From assembly GCA_034336665.1 (NCBI GenBank), contig JAPFBE010000002.1, forward strand, positions 6,990,146 through 7,054,145: DNA of 64,000 bases, in the 5' to 3' direction. This stretch comes from Luscinia megarhynchos (taxonomy: Eukaryota > Chordata > Aves > Passeriformes > Turdidae). Positions 44,001 through 56,000 of this stretch are shown in pieces. A model generated the notes under the pieces. That model did not search any database. It was not told where the DNA came from and worked only from the letters and a program-made list of their open reading frames with translations. The translations under genes and the position numbers were made by a program. The first letter of the stretch is position 1. Each line of letters starts with the position of its first letter.

Positions 44001-47000
44001 TTTTAGACTTGCCTTTTTGGATATCTTCCTATGGGTCATTGGCAATCAGCCCCAGCAACTAGAGTAAAAAAAATACAAAAAATGAGGCTGTTTGAAAAAT
44101 ATTTGCATAGTTACGTCTGATTGTATTGTGTTATGTGAAATATTCATAATGTTTGACATCAGAAAAAGAATTTTCTTCAAGATCAGACTGGGAAGAATTG
44201 TTGGAATTCTTTGCACTTTTTCATGAGCTGTAATCCACTATAGATAATCATGTAATTTTGCCTAAATAATTGATTTATATATAACATATATGTATATATA
44301 CCATCTATATGTATCTGTTACAAATAGTTTTTGTGCATCTCCATGATGGATAGTGACTAGGACTGAGAGACTTTGACAGTCCTGTCCTGAGTATATTTTT
44401 CTACCTGTTTGACTAGTTACTTCCTTAATTATAAGAAACAGAAGCTTAAAAATGTACTAGCAGTGGAATGAAGTGAGAACAGACTTTATTCTCTCAGATG
44501 TTATTCTCAATTAATATTGATAAACAAACCAAAATTGAAGGCTTTATTGTATACTTTTCATGCAAAGACAAATGGTTTCCAAGAAAAAAAAGAAGTGATT
44601 TATTACAATTATGTTTTCACAGATCAAATGTGTTTTTATGTTGAAAATAAAGGTGATTAGTGTATGACACCTATTAGCTGACTTGAAAATGTAATATCAT
44701 AATGTTCTTGAAGGTGTGATGACTATATTTATAGTTTATTGTTTACTTCATGCAGGAAAAAAATCAGAGTGAGTGCTTAAAAGCTCTTCAAGAGCGAGAG
44801 CAGCAAGAATCCCTAGCCCTAGAAGAATTGGAGCTGCAGAAGAAAGCCATACAGTCTGAGTGTGACAAGAAAGTTCAAAAGATGCATCAAGAAATAGAGA
44901 CTTGTAGAACTGTGAGTAAAGATTCCAAAAGACTAAGCATTTACAAGTATGTGTTTGACTGTGACAAATGTTTACAGATAATAATTTGTTGCGATTAAGT
45001 TTTGTGGGATTAAAGTGTCAAAAGTTTAATATATTGCCATGCTATTCTGCAGCCCCTAGTTTTTTATAAGATTAGGGGGCAAAATATGGAAATACATTCA
45101 CTTTATAGCATGGTGTGGGATATGAATTTGTATCCATCTACTTAATTTTTAGATGTGTTATAAAGATGAGTTAAATTTCAGGTTGTTTAATTTCTGGGTA
45201 CTGCTACCTTACAAAATGCTCATAAGGATACTTTAGTGAGTGTTACAAATGAGTGTTTGAGATGGCTTTAAAAAATCAGCAGCAAGGGTATCAGTAAAAA
45301 CCAGATTTAATATTAAGCAACAGCGCAACAAAATTTGTTTGCAAGACTCACTATACCACTAACGGGACAGTTAAAGCACACTAAGGAAAAACAAGCAACA
45401 ACAAAACCAACAAAATCCAGGTAATCAAGCAGAAATAAACTGAGAACTGTCTAGGGGGTGTGTGTGGATGGGTGTATATGTGTGTTAGGTGTGTGTGACA
45501 AAAGGACAGTGAGAGCGCAGATGAAAAGGAATACAATGTAAAAGTTTAACGGCAGTCAAACTTAAGAGTACTTTAACTTAAATAATATCTTAAGCCTAAC
45601 AATTTAACAAAGGGGTAACACTTAACTTATACCTAACTCAACTTACAACCTTACTTTAACAATTTAACAGAGCAATAATATTTAATAGCATTTAGCCTAA
45701 CCTATAAGTTAAAATTAGCAACTTAACAAAGAAAACACTTAGCAGCATTCCACTTAGATTGTAACTTAATGACTTAACCTTACTACAGGTCTAACTTACG
45801 TAGACATCTAAGGTGCTTAAAAATCTAAGAAAGCAGTATTTCTCCCAGCTTTGATATAGCATATGCATGCACACACAGAGTCAGTTCAAGCAAGGTGCCT
45901 GTGAAAAATTCCCCTCTAAGGAAAGTGAAATACTCACTTCAGATGCCTTTGCATCTCCCCAACAAGTGAAGGGTTGAGCCTTGAGGAATGAGGATGTTGG
46001 CCCAGTATTGGTCATTTTTTTTTTGTCGATCCTCTGAATAAAAGATCTTGAGAGTCTGCTACTTCTGACAGGTGGCCCACTCAGAGGGAGATTGCTGATT
46101 GCAGCCTGCTGTGGTCCAGGAGAGCTCAGAGGACCCCATTTTGGACTGCTGTTTACAGGATCGCTAGAGAGTGGGCTTTAGTCATAAAAATGTTTCATCC
46201 TGGCCACAGTTTCTGTTGGCAATTTCTCTGAAAGTGTGAGAACAGGGGTGTTACGCCATTCAGGCAAGAAAAATAGTTTCCAGTGCTGTTTGTAAGGAAA
46301 ACGCAGGCTCGTCAGACTGCAGCAGTTCCTGGGAATTCACAGGGTTTCTGATAAGCTTGGGAAGTGCTGAGTCCGAGTGCTGCTTTTTTCAAGACTGAGG
46401 TCTAACCAGCATTTCTCAGATATCAGTGCAGCCTGAAAAGGAGGGGAATGCACCACCACAGTAAGCAAAATTATTTGCTTAAAACTTTGAAGTGTCCTTT
46501 GCTTTATTTAATGAGTAAGACTGTATTATCTGCTAATGCAAGTTTGTGCATTATTCCACTGGCCCAGATATTAGTTTGGAAGTTTTGCCTATAGAAGCAT
46601 TAAAGCTTTACCAGTAGCATTTCCATGGGAGCTAGAATTAGGATAAATCAGTAGGCAAGTACAAAACTCCATAATACCATTGTAAATTTCCTATATTTTT
46701 CATCCTATATGTTGGTACTTTAGTTTGGGAAGAAAATGCGAACGTACCTCTCATAAATATCATTTGACTTACTTTATTTGAATTACTTACATTTTGTTCA
46801 GGTTTTTGTGTTTATTTTTACTGCAGTGAAATAGAAATTTTTTTGTTAATTAACTAACTCTCCATAATGGAAGCAAAAGTAAGAACAAACCAGATGAATG
46901 AAAGGCTTTTAGAAGAGATTGACATTCAGTAAAAATAATGGAGAGACCTGTAGTTATGTGAACCTGGTATGATTTTAAAAAAATTAATCAAATTATTACT

Positions 47001-50000
47001 TTTTGAATATTAATATTCTTTTAAAACTGTTTTCTAACAGAGAATTCTTGAACTGGAAAGCTCTCTTGCAAAGTATTCGCAAGATGACAGAAAGCAGTCA
47101 GAGGAATTAAATACTCTCATAGAGTCTGAAAAAAACCAACACAGTAAGGAAATCAGTGATATGGTTGAAAAACACAATAAAGAACTGGAGAACGTGAAAC
47201 AGCAGCAAGAAAAGCTTTGGACAGAAAAACTTGAAATTTTAAAGCAACAACATATAACTGAAATAGAAAAAATAAGAGAGAAACAACAACAAGAGATGCA
47301 AAACGTTTTAAAAGAGAAAGAAACAATTTTCCGTGCACACATAGAAGAGATGAATGAAAAAACGTTAGAAAAACTTGATGTGAAACAAACAGAATTAGAA
47401 GCACTGTCTTCTGAGCTATCAGAAGCACTAAAAATACGTCATGATTTAGAACAAGAGCTCTCAGAATTAAATAATAAAATGTGTGAAGCAAAGCAAGACT
47501 TGAAAGGAAAGTTGGAAGAAGAGAGAAAACAGCACAATGAAGTGATTGAAACAATGTTAAAAGAGCATGAAATGTCTATTCAAGGTGTTGAGAAGGTACT
47601 CAAAGAGGAACTCAACAAGCTCAAACAGTCACTGGAAGAAAAAGACAGACATTTGGAGGAGTTAAAAGTATGTCAACAGAAAATGAAGGAATCTGCAGAA
47701 AGATCTGAAGCTGAACTTGCCCAAGTGTCTGCAAAGCTAGAGGAGCAAAGCAGTGAAAATACACAAAAAGTAACCACTCTAACACAGCAATATGAATGTC
47801 AACTGGAGGACCTACAAAGAAAGGCTGATGAGATGAAGAGAAGTCTGACTGAGAAGGAAAATGAAATGGAGCACATGAAGAAGTTACAGAACAAGCAAGT
47901 GGAAGAGCTTCAACAGAAACTAATAGCTACAGAAGAGAGAATTAGTGCTTTACAAGGAGAGTATGAAAGTAAACTAAAATGTCAGGAGAAGAAAGTGGAG
48001 AAAATGAAACAGAAATCAAAAGATATGCAGGAAACTTTCAAAAATAAGCTTGCTGAGCAGGAAGCTAAATTAAAGAAAGAGCTTGAAAACAAGCAGTTGG
48101 AATTCAGTCAGAAAGAGAGTGAATTCAATAATAAAATTTTGGAAATGGCACACGCCAGCTCATCTGGAATCAATGATGCAGTGTCAAAACTGGAATCTAA
48201 TCAGAAAGAGCAACTAGACAGTCTTGCTGAGGACCACAGGAGGAATCTGGAAGAAGTAATCCAAAGTTGGGAAAAAAAACTTAATCAGCAGATTGAAGAG
48301 CTCAAGGAAGAACATGATATGGAGCTGCAGGAGAAAGAGAAGGAAGTTGGAGACCTGGAACAGAAACTTTTCATCCTCAGTGCTGAAAAGGAGGACTCCC
48401 GAACAGAAATAAACCAGCTGAAGGAAGAACAAGTGAAAAAGGAGGAGTGCCTGAAGGAGTTGCAAGAACAGCTAGCGCAGTCAGTGGCTAAGGTGAATAC
48501 TTTGTCAGATAAGGAAAGTGACCTGAAAACACAATTGAAAAAATTGGAAAGTGATCTTAAACAGTCCCTCAATCAGCAGACAGAACTTCAGGAACAGCTC
48601 AGTAAGCAGAAAGCAGTTGAAGAGAAGGACAAAGCTACAATTACTGAGCTGGGTGATACACTGAGAACCCTTGAAGAGAAACTCCAAACTGTGCAATCTT
48701 CTCAACATAAAGATCACGAAAATTATGAGAAAAAAATAGAGGCAATTCGGCTAAAAGAAACTGAGATCAAAAGGTTGTCAGGAGAACTTACAGCCCAGTT
48801 AAATGCTTTGAAGAATGCTGAAGCTTCATTGCAAACTAAAGGCAATGAATTAATTGAAAAATGTATAGAAAAAATTGGCATAGTAACATGTAAAATTGCA
48901 GACTGTGAGAGCCGATCTGCTCAAGTTAAAGAAGCAATATTAATCAAAACAAGTAGGATAACTGAGCTAGAAGCTCAACTTAGAGAAATAACAGAGCATC
49001 ATTCTGCTGCTACTACTTCTTTGCAAAAGTCAATGCAAGAATTGCAGGAGAAGGACAATTTAATTATGTCCATGAGAGCTGATATTGCAGGACTTGTAAC
49101 AGAAAAGGAACAATTGCAAAAAGAGAGAGGACATCAGCGGCAAGCAGCTTCAGAGAAAGAAACTTGCATAACACAACTGAGGAAAGAGTTATCTGAAAAT
49201 ATCAATGCTGTCACATCAATGAGGGAAGAACTCCAGGAAAAACAATCTGAAGTGTCTGCTCTGAACAAAACAGTTACTGACCTTAATGTTAGGCTTGAAA
49301 GCACAGTGAGTTTAACGGAGAAGGAAGCAGCCATATCTCTGTTAAGCAAACAACATCAAGAGGATCGATTGCAGTTGTTAAATCAAGTAGAAGAGTTATC
49401 ATCCCGAGTTGAGATGCTGAGTCAAGAGAAAGCATCAGCTCTTGATCAGATAGATCATTGCCAGGCCCAGCTGTCAGAGTGGAAGATGAAAGCACAAACC
49501 AGGTTTACACAAAATCATGATACTATCAAAGATTTGCAGAGCAAACTTGAATTAAGAAATACTGAAGCCAATAGAAAAGATGAAGAGCTAAATAAACTGA
49601 AGGAACAGCTGGCTAAACAAAGCAGGAATCTTGATAGTTTAAAAAGTGAATTGGAACAAAAGCAAAACAGGAAGGAAAAGGAAGAAAGTGAGTTAACCTC
49701 AAAGTTAAAAAAACAAGCAGCAAAAATTGCTGAACTAGAAAAAGACATTGCTCAGAAAACTTCAGAAAATGATTCCTTGGTGGAGGAACTTAAAAAGTGT
49801 AATGAACAAAAAAACACAGAGAAAGAAGAAATAGCTTGTCAACTCCATCAGGCAGAGAAGGTGGCTTTTGAAAAGGAAAACAGATTTAAGAAGGCTGAAG
49901 AAAAAGTGCTTAATCTTGAGAAACAAATAAGTTCATTGAAAGCTGATTTTGAAGCAAAGGAGAAGGAATTTGATCAAATGAAGTCGGTGATACTTAAAAG

Positions 50001-53000
50001 GAAAGATGAAGAACTGAAAGAATTAGAAGAGAGACTGAATGCAGAGAACAGCACTAAGCTGGCCGATCTGAAAAAGAAGGCAGAGCAAAAAATAGGTTCT
50101 ATTAGAAAGCAATTATTGTCTCAGATGGAAGAAAAGGAACAGCAATTAAAGCAAGATAGGGAGGATCAGTTAAGAAAGTTGGAGCAGAAGGTGCAGGAGA
50201 GAGAAGCCAAAATTGAGTCCTTAGAAGAAAAAATTAAGTCAACAAAAGATTCCACAGAATTAGAGAAGGAGATGCTGGAAAAAGTAGAGAGTGTAAAAGC
50301 TGCTGTAGAACAAGAGAAAAAAAACTTACTTGAGAGTGTCCAACAGACATATGAAGAGAAAATACAGGTGTTACAGAAGGGCTTAACTGAAAAAGATGCA
50401 TTATTACAGAAGTATGAGAGGGAACAACAAGAGAGTAATGACTGCCATCTAGAACTGCAAAACAAGCAGAAAGAACTCCTCAAAAAACTAGAATGTGTTG
50501 AGAAGAGCCATCAGGAAGAGCAGGTTAGGACCAGAAGTCTCAGGGAAGAACTTGAGGAGCAAACCAAAAAATATTCATTGTTAGCGGATGAGCATGCTTG
50601 TTGTGGTGGTGTTTTAGCAAGCAGTAAGGAAGAATTGAAGGTTAAAGAACAAAAATATCATGATATGGAGAATATAATTGGAGATTTACAGAAAAAAATG
50701 CAGGAAAAGGAGGCAGTCAGTCAGTCTTTAGAACAGAAGATAGAAGAGTTAGAAAATAATATAGTGAAGAAAAGTGAAGTGCATAAGATTGAGATGGAAG
50801 ATATGAGTTTAAGATATGAAGAAAAACTAAAATGTCTACAGGAACAGTTGGGTGAAAGAAATGACAGTCTTAAAGTTTTTGAGGAAAATGCTGAACAAAA
50901 GGCCAGGTCCGTTTTGGAGCTGCAGAAGTCACTAGATGATATGCAGAAGCAACAGAAGGACTTACAGACTAAACTGGAAGAGACTGAAGGGGAGAAACAG
51001 AAACTATGCAAACAGGTGAATAATCTTCAAAAAGATATACGTGCTCTGCGAAAGGAACATCAGCAAGAGCTTGACATAGTCAAGAAGGAGGCCTTAGAGG
51101 AAATGGAGCAGAAAATCAGGTAAATTCTTTGTTCCTGTTTGTGTTACCATTTCTGTATTTTATCTCTAGCCTCTAAAACCTCAAGAATACTTTTCTAAAG
51201 CTCAGTTTGTAACAAGGAAATAGTGACAGATATTTTTCTTTAATTGTTCTAAATAGAGAAACGAAAAGAGGTTTGACATTTGACAGAGTAATGCCGTTTC
51301 TGATGGTAATTTTCAACACTGCTGAAACATACAATTCTACTTTTCTCAAACAGGAAACAAAGTTTATTAAAGCTTATTACTGAGAGCTTCATGTTCAGAT
51401 GATATCAATACCTGTTCATACATACTTTTCTTATATACATACAATTCTTTTTATGACACATTCTATCCTCTCCGTTCTTTGACTGTGGGGGTCCAGGGAG
51501 TCCCTCTGGACCTTCCAGGAGAGCGGAGACCCCCCTGTCCAACCCCTGAGAGACCCCCGAGCGAGGCCAGGGGGGTCAGAGAGCTGGATTCAGCTCGTCA
51601 GGGACATTTGCTTTCCTGCAGAGGAGAAATGCGACCTTTGAGAGTAACTAGGGTCTGAATTATATATTTAACATGTAGAAAATGTGGTTTTTAGGATTGT
51701 TTATATTATCAGTTACAAAGCCAAGATGGAGAATTTGGGGTGTGGTATCTTTTTTCTTCTTCTTCTTCTTACCTCCATGTTGGTGTGGGATGCTGGGAAT
51801 CACAGATTGGTTGGGGACAAAACTAGACATAGTAATAAAACTTTGTAGTATTGGAATATTATTGTAAACATAGAATACGTAGTATAGAGTATAAAAGATA
51901 AGTTCGGCCCTCCTTGGGCAGACTTTCGTCCTGGACACGGTGGTGACCAGACTGCTGCTCGCGAGCAAAGAACACTTTATAGATAACAAATAATAAACAG
52001 ACCTTGAGCCCGGACGACTGTCTCCTGCGGTTTCTCTTCGGTTGCTTCAAGAATTCCCTGTGCCCTGAACCACCCTCCTATGTCCATCTGAGTGGTCTCG
52101 GCCGCAAAGAGACCCCCAGACAGTGACATTTGACTTCCTCAGCAAAAACTCCATATCATTGAAAGAATTCAAGTCTGGGTTGTTTTTAAGTGAAACACCT
52201 GTGTCTACCAGATGAATTAGATAGGAGAGGAAGAAGAAGCCTCCCTGAATCTCACAGAATTCATATAATTCAAAACCATCCCATTCTAAAATAGTTTTGA
52301 AGAAATTTCCACATCTCTTGCTTTGCCTTGCCTGTGTTTTCACACATTCTTTAAGTGTTATATTTCCTTGCTCTATCTTTTGACATTTTTGTACAGATGT
52401 GAACAAGAAGACATTGAGTTAAAGCACAACTCCACCTTAAAGCAGTTAATGAGAGAGTTCAATACTCAGCTGGCTCAAAAAGAGAGAGAATTGGAAACAG
52501 CAGTAAAAGAGACAATCAGTAAGTGAAATATTAATATAACCATAATCAGTAAAATAGTCAGAGAACTGAATCTTCAGTTATTGTTGTTTTGGTGGAGGGA
52601 TTTTTCCTGTGACTGTGATAAACACAACATGTGTTTTATCAATGTCTAGAGAACTCAGGTAAAGAACTTCTCTTGCTCAGGAAATAACTTAAATATTAAT
52701 TATAGTACAATTAGGAAAATGCATATGTAGCTGTTCTGCAGGTTGGATCTTTGATCTAGCACTCTTTATATCTGCCATGGTAAGAGTTACCCATTACAGC
52801 CATAGATACCTATCTTTCTGTTATACATATAAAAGAAAAGAAAATGAGAGTAAAATTTTGAAGGTGAAAGTGCATTGGTAAGTTTCCATTGCAATGCTAC
52901 TTTGTCTGATGGTGTGGAAAAATTAATTTTCTTGGCAAGTTTTCCTTATAGTTACTTGAAAGCGTTTTTAAAATACTGTTACGACATAGTTAAAAAAAAA

Positions 53001-56000
53001 AAGAACAAACCAAAAACATGCTTTTTTAATACCACTTAATTTTTTTTTATAGGTAAAGCCCAGGAGGTAGAGAATGAATTGATAGAAAATCATCACATAG
53101 AGACAACACAGTTGCATAAAAAAATTGCTGAAAAAGATGATGATCTAAAAAGAACTGTGAAAAGATATGAAGAAATCCTTGAGGTACTTTTGTGAAAAGT
53201 AATATGACTACATAAATTTCAAAATAACTCTTATTTCATTGCATAGCTAGACAGAAAAACTGGAGTTCTTCCTGGTAAAGGTCTTACTACTTGAATTACA
53301 CTTGATATGTCTGGTGGCACAGCTTGCAATTAAAATATTTTGTTTCTGTGGTTTATGAGCATGAAAGAACATCAGAAATTAAGCCCAAACTGATCATTCA
53401 ATAAAAATTAGATGACTAAGTCCTTACATCCTTGAGCAGTTTGTGTGCCAGACTGGAATTTAAGTGACATTTAAGCTTTTACTAGAGTTGTGGTGGTGGT
53501 GTAATTTTTTTAGTAAGAATTTAAATGCAGTGTTTATGGGGCAGTCTCACTCTCTGTCTCCTTCCTCTGATGCCCTGCTGAGATTGGTACCATAGCCCTT
53601 AAAGTAAGGCTCTGTTCCATACAGGGTGCAGTATGTTTGCATAGTTTTTATGCTAATAAAGATTTCAGTTTTTTTGCTTGTAATGAACAGTCTTTCTGCA
53701 TGATATTTGCAGATAGACATGATTTGTCTCTAGTAGCATTTCAACCAGAAGTTACCAGCCAATTTCAGTTTAAAGATACTTCACCAAGGATGCCTCCTGT
53801 TTTTATCTAAGTAGATTGTCCCAGACCTGCTTGTATGTGTTGAAAAGATTAAATGGTTTTCAGCACTAGACTGTACATCATATTGGAATGCAGGCTTTAA
53901 CTTTGTTCATCTCAGTCCTTTTTGCACAAATAGTGTAATAAAAAAGACTGTCCCATTAATAGAGTCAGCAGTAAGTCAGATGTCAGTGGACTGTTTGTTT
54001 GTGATCAGTTACCAGTCCAAAGATCTATGTATTTAACATAGTGCTTCATACTAAAAATTTCAAACCTGTAAGCAGGCTGGTGTGTTTCACTCTGGTTTTT
54101 GAACTTCTAGCAAGATGAATAGCATTAGCAGGGTTTTAAATTTAGAGTTCTTTTGTTTCCTAATTTAGAAAAATTGATTGATATTTTTAAAAAAGATTGG
54201 GTTTTTTGGGGAGTTGTGGAGGGTTTTTTGGTTTATTTTTGGTTTTGGTGAGGTTTTTTGTTTTGGTTTTTGGGGGTTTTTTTGTGTGTGTATGTGTGTT
54301 TTATTTCTTCGTTTATGATTTTTGTTTTGTTTTGTAGAGGTTTTTAAAAATAATGTAGGTCTAAATTCTGCATTTCTGGAGGATTTAAATTTTTCTTACC
54401 TTAGTGTGCAGTGTGTTGCCATTCAGGTCCTTACTTTATAGACCAGATAGGTACGTGATTTCCAGTCATGCAGGTGCAATTCCTCTGTGTTTTCTGCTCC
54501 TTTCATTCTTAATGTCAGAAACAAGCATCATGTAGGCAATTTTGTAGTATGATCTTGAGAGTTTAGGCTAATTTTACTTATGTGATACTGGAAGACATAA
54601 AAACTGTCATTTTTTGCATCTTATTGATGATGGCAATGATAGTTACCTGGAGCTGAAATAAATGGTAGTTGATATTTTAAGTAACAGAATACATAGATAT
54701 TCTGTATATCTATCTTTTGTAGGTATATTTATATTGTTTTAGGGAATTAAAAAAAATTAGAGGGTTTTTTTTTCTGAAAGAAGTATTGCAAGTATCTCAA
54801 AAGTTGAGAAATATTTAATTGAATGTATATCATATTCATTGACATCTCTGATAGAAATAGGATCATCACCGGATTTAGCCCAAAGTTACCAGTTATTACT
54901 CCACTTATACTTGACTTGGCTTATGGTGTGTCTGAGAAATTTCATACCATGCAGAGAAGTTTGTCTCAAATGGTAAGAAGATGAAGCAAAAATAAAGCCA
55001 ATTGCAAGAATGAATCTTGCTCATATAACTTTGTTGGTCTCTGCATTTTAAACATGGTTGATACTAAAAATTGCCTAACTTGTTTTGAGTATTTATCCTC
55101 TTAGACAAGCAAGAATCATTCCATCTGTTAAACTTAATATGATTTACTTGTGAGGTGCTCCACTTTCGCTTTATGTGTTGTTTTCTTTCATGAAAACTTT
55201 GATCACATATGATTTCATGAAAGTCTCCCTGAATAAAGGATTTTTAGATCGGCATAGCCTCTAATTTGGGAGCAAAGTATTTTTTCTTCAACTAAAGTAT
55301 ATCATTAGAGAAAAATTGCTTGCTGTTTTCCAGCTAGTTTATTTTAAGCCAAACTACGAGCTAAAATTAAAATACCTAACTTCAGTTATGTATCCTTTCA
55401 TTTGCTGTAATGCCTTCCATGAGAGTACAGGATAGGCTTTCTGATAAAGATTTGAGAAATTATGACTTTTTTGAAGTCTTAATCTATAACTGTGACTAAA
55501 TACTATTGGGATAGCATGTAGTTTATTTTCAGAGTATGCCAAGTACTATATAGAACAATAAATTATTACTGTAAATACAGATCAGTAGCATGTTGGAACC
55601 CTACTTGATCGCTAGTAATTTCAAATTTAAAATAATAATCTCTCTTCAGGGGTTTATCCAAATAATTGCTCACAGGTTTGACCCTTTTACAAAAATGTCA
55701 TTCATCCTTTTGAGTTTAATTTCTTTTCAGCCTTTCAACTACCTTTTATAACTAAGAATAAACTGCATTCAGTTGTGATTTATTTAATTGAACAGTTGTG
55801 TACAAATTGTAAAATTTTAGATTCTTTGTAGACAAAAAAAACCTAAAAATATGCAAAAGCCAAAACAACAACCATCGCTATCCCTGAATATGCCGGGTGT
55901 TGAGAATTTTTAACCTGGAAAGTACAGCCATCTATAAAAAAACTGAAAAAAAATTCTTAGAAATTAATAATTGTTGGTGCACTTCTGAGGGCATAGAAAA

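Larger units (their letters stand above)
44912..47040 (+). other. GOLGA4: Intron 15 (2.1 kb)
   Basis: The middle (about 45265-46480) looks like a degraded LTR element with internal 60-bp repeats. Its flanks are AT-rich unique sequence. Confidence 0.7.
51484..52128 (+). mobile_element. Solo LTR, 645 bp, with perfect 6-bp target-site duplication
   Basis: Starts TGTGGGGGTCC, ends CAGTGACA, and is flanked on both sides by TTTGAC (51478-51483 and 52129-52134). Inside are a TATAAAAG box at 51890-51897 and an AATAAA at 51992-51997, in that order on the plus strand, giving sense orientation with GOLGA4. A 6-bp duplication is typical of class II (ERVK-like, betaretrovirus-related) elements. No internal retroviral sequence remains, as expected after recombination between two LTRs. 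Confidence 0.93.
51120..52396 (+). other. GOLGA4: Intron 16
   Basis: A 1.28-kb intron, half of which is a well-preserved solo LTR (51484-52128). Without the insertion it would be about 630 bp. Confidence 0.9.

Noticed and set aside
47034..51011. Numerous minus-strand open frames (Ser/Phe/Cys-rich) across exon 16
   Set aside because: Shadows of the Glu/Lys-rich coiled-coil reading frame on the opposite strand.
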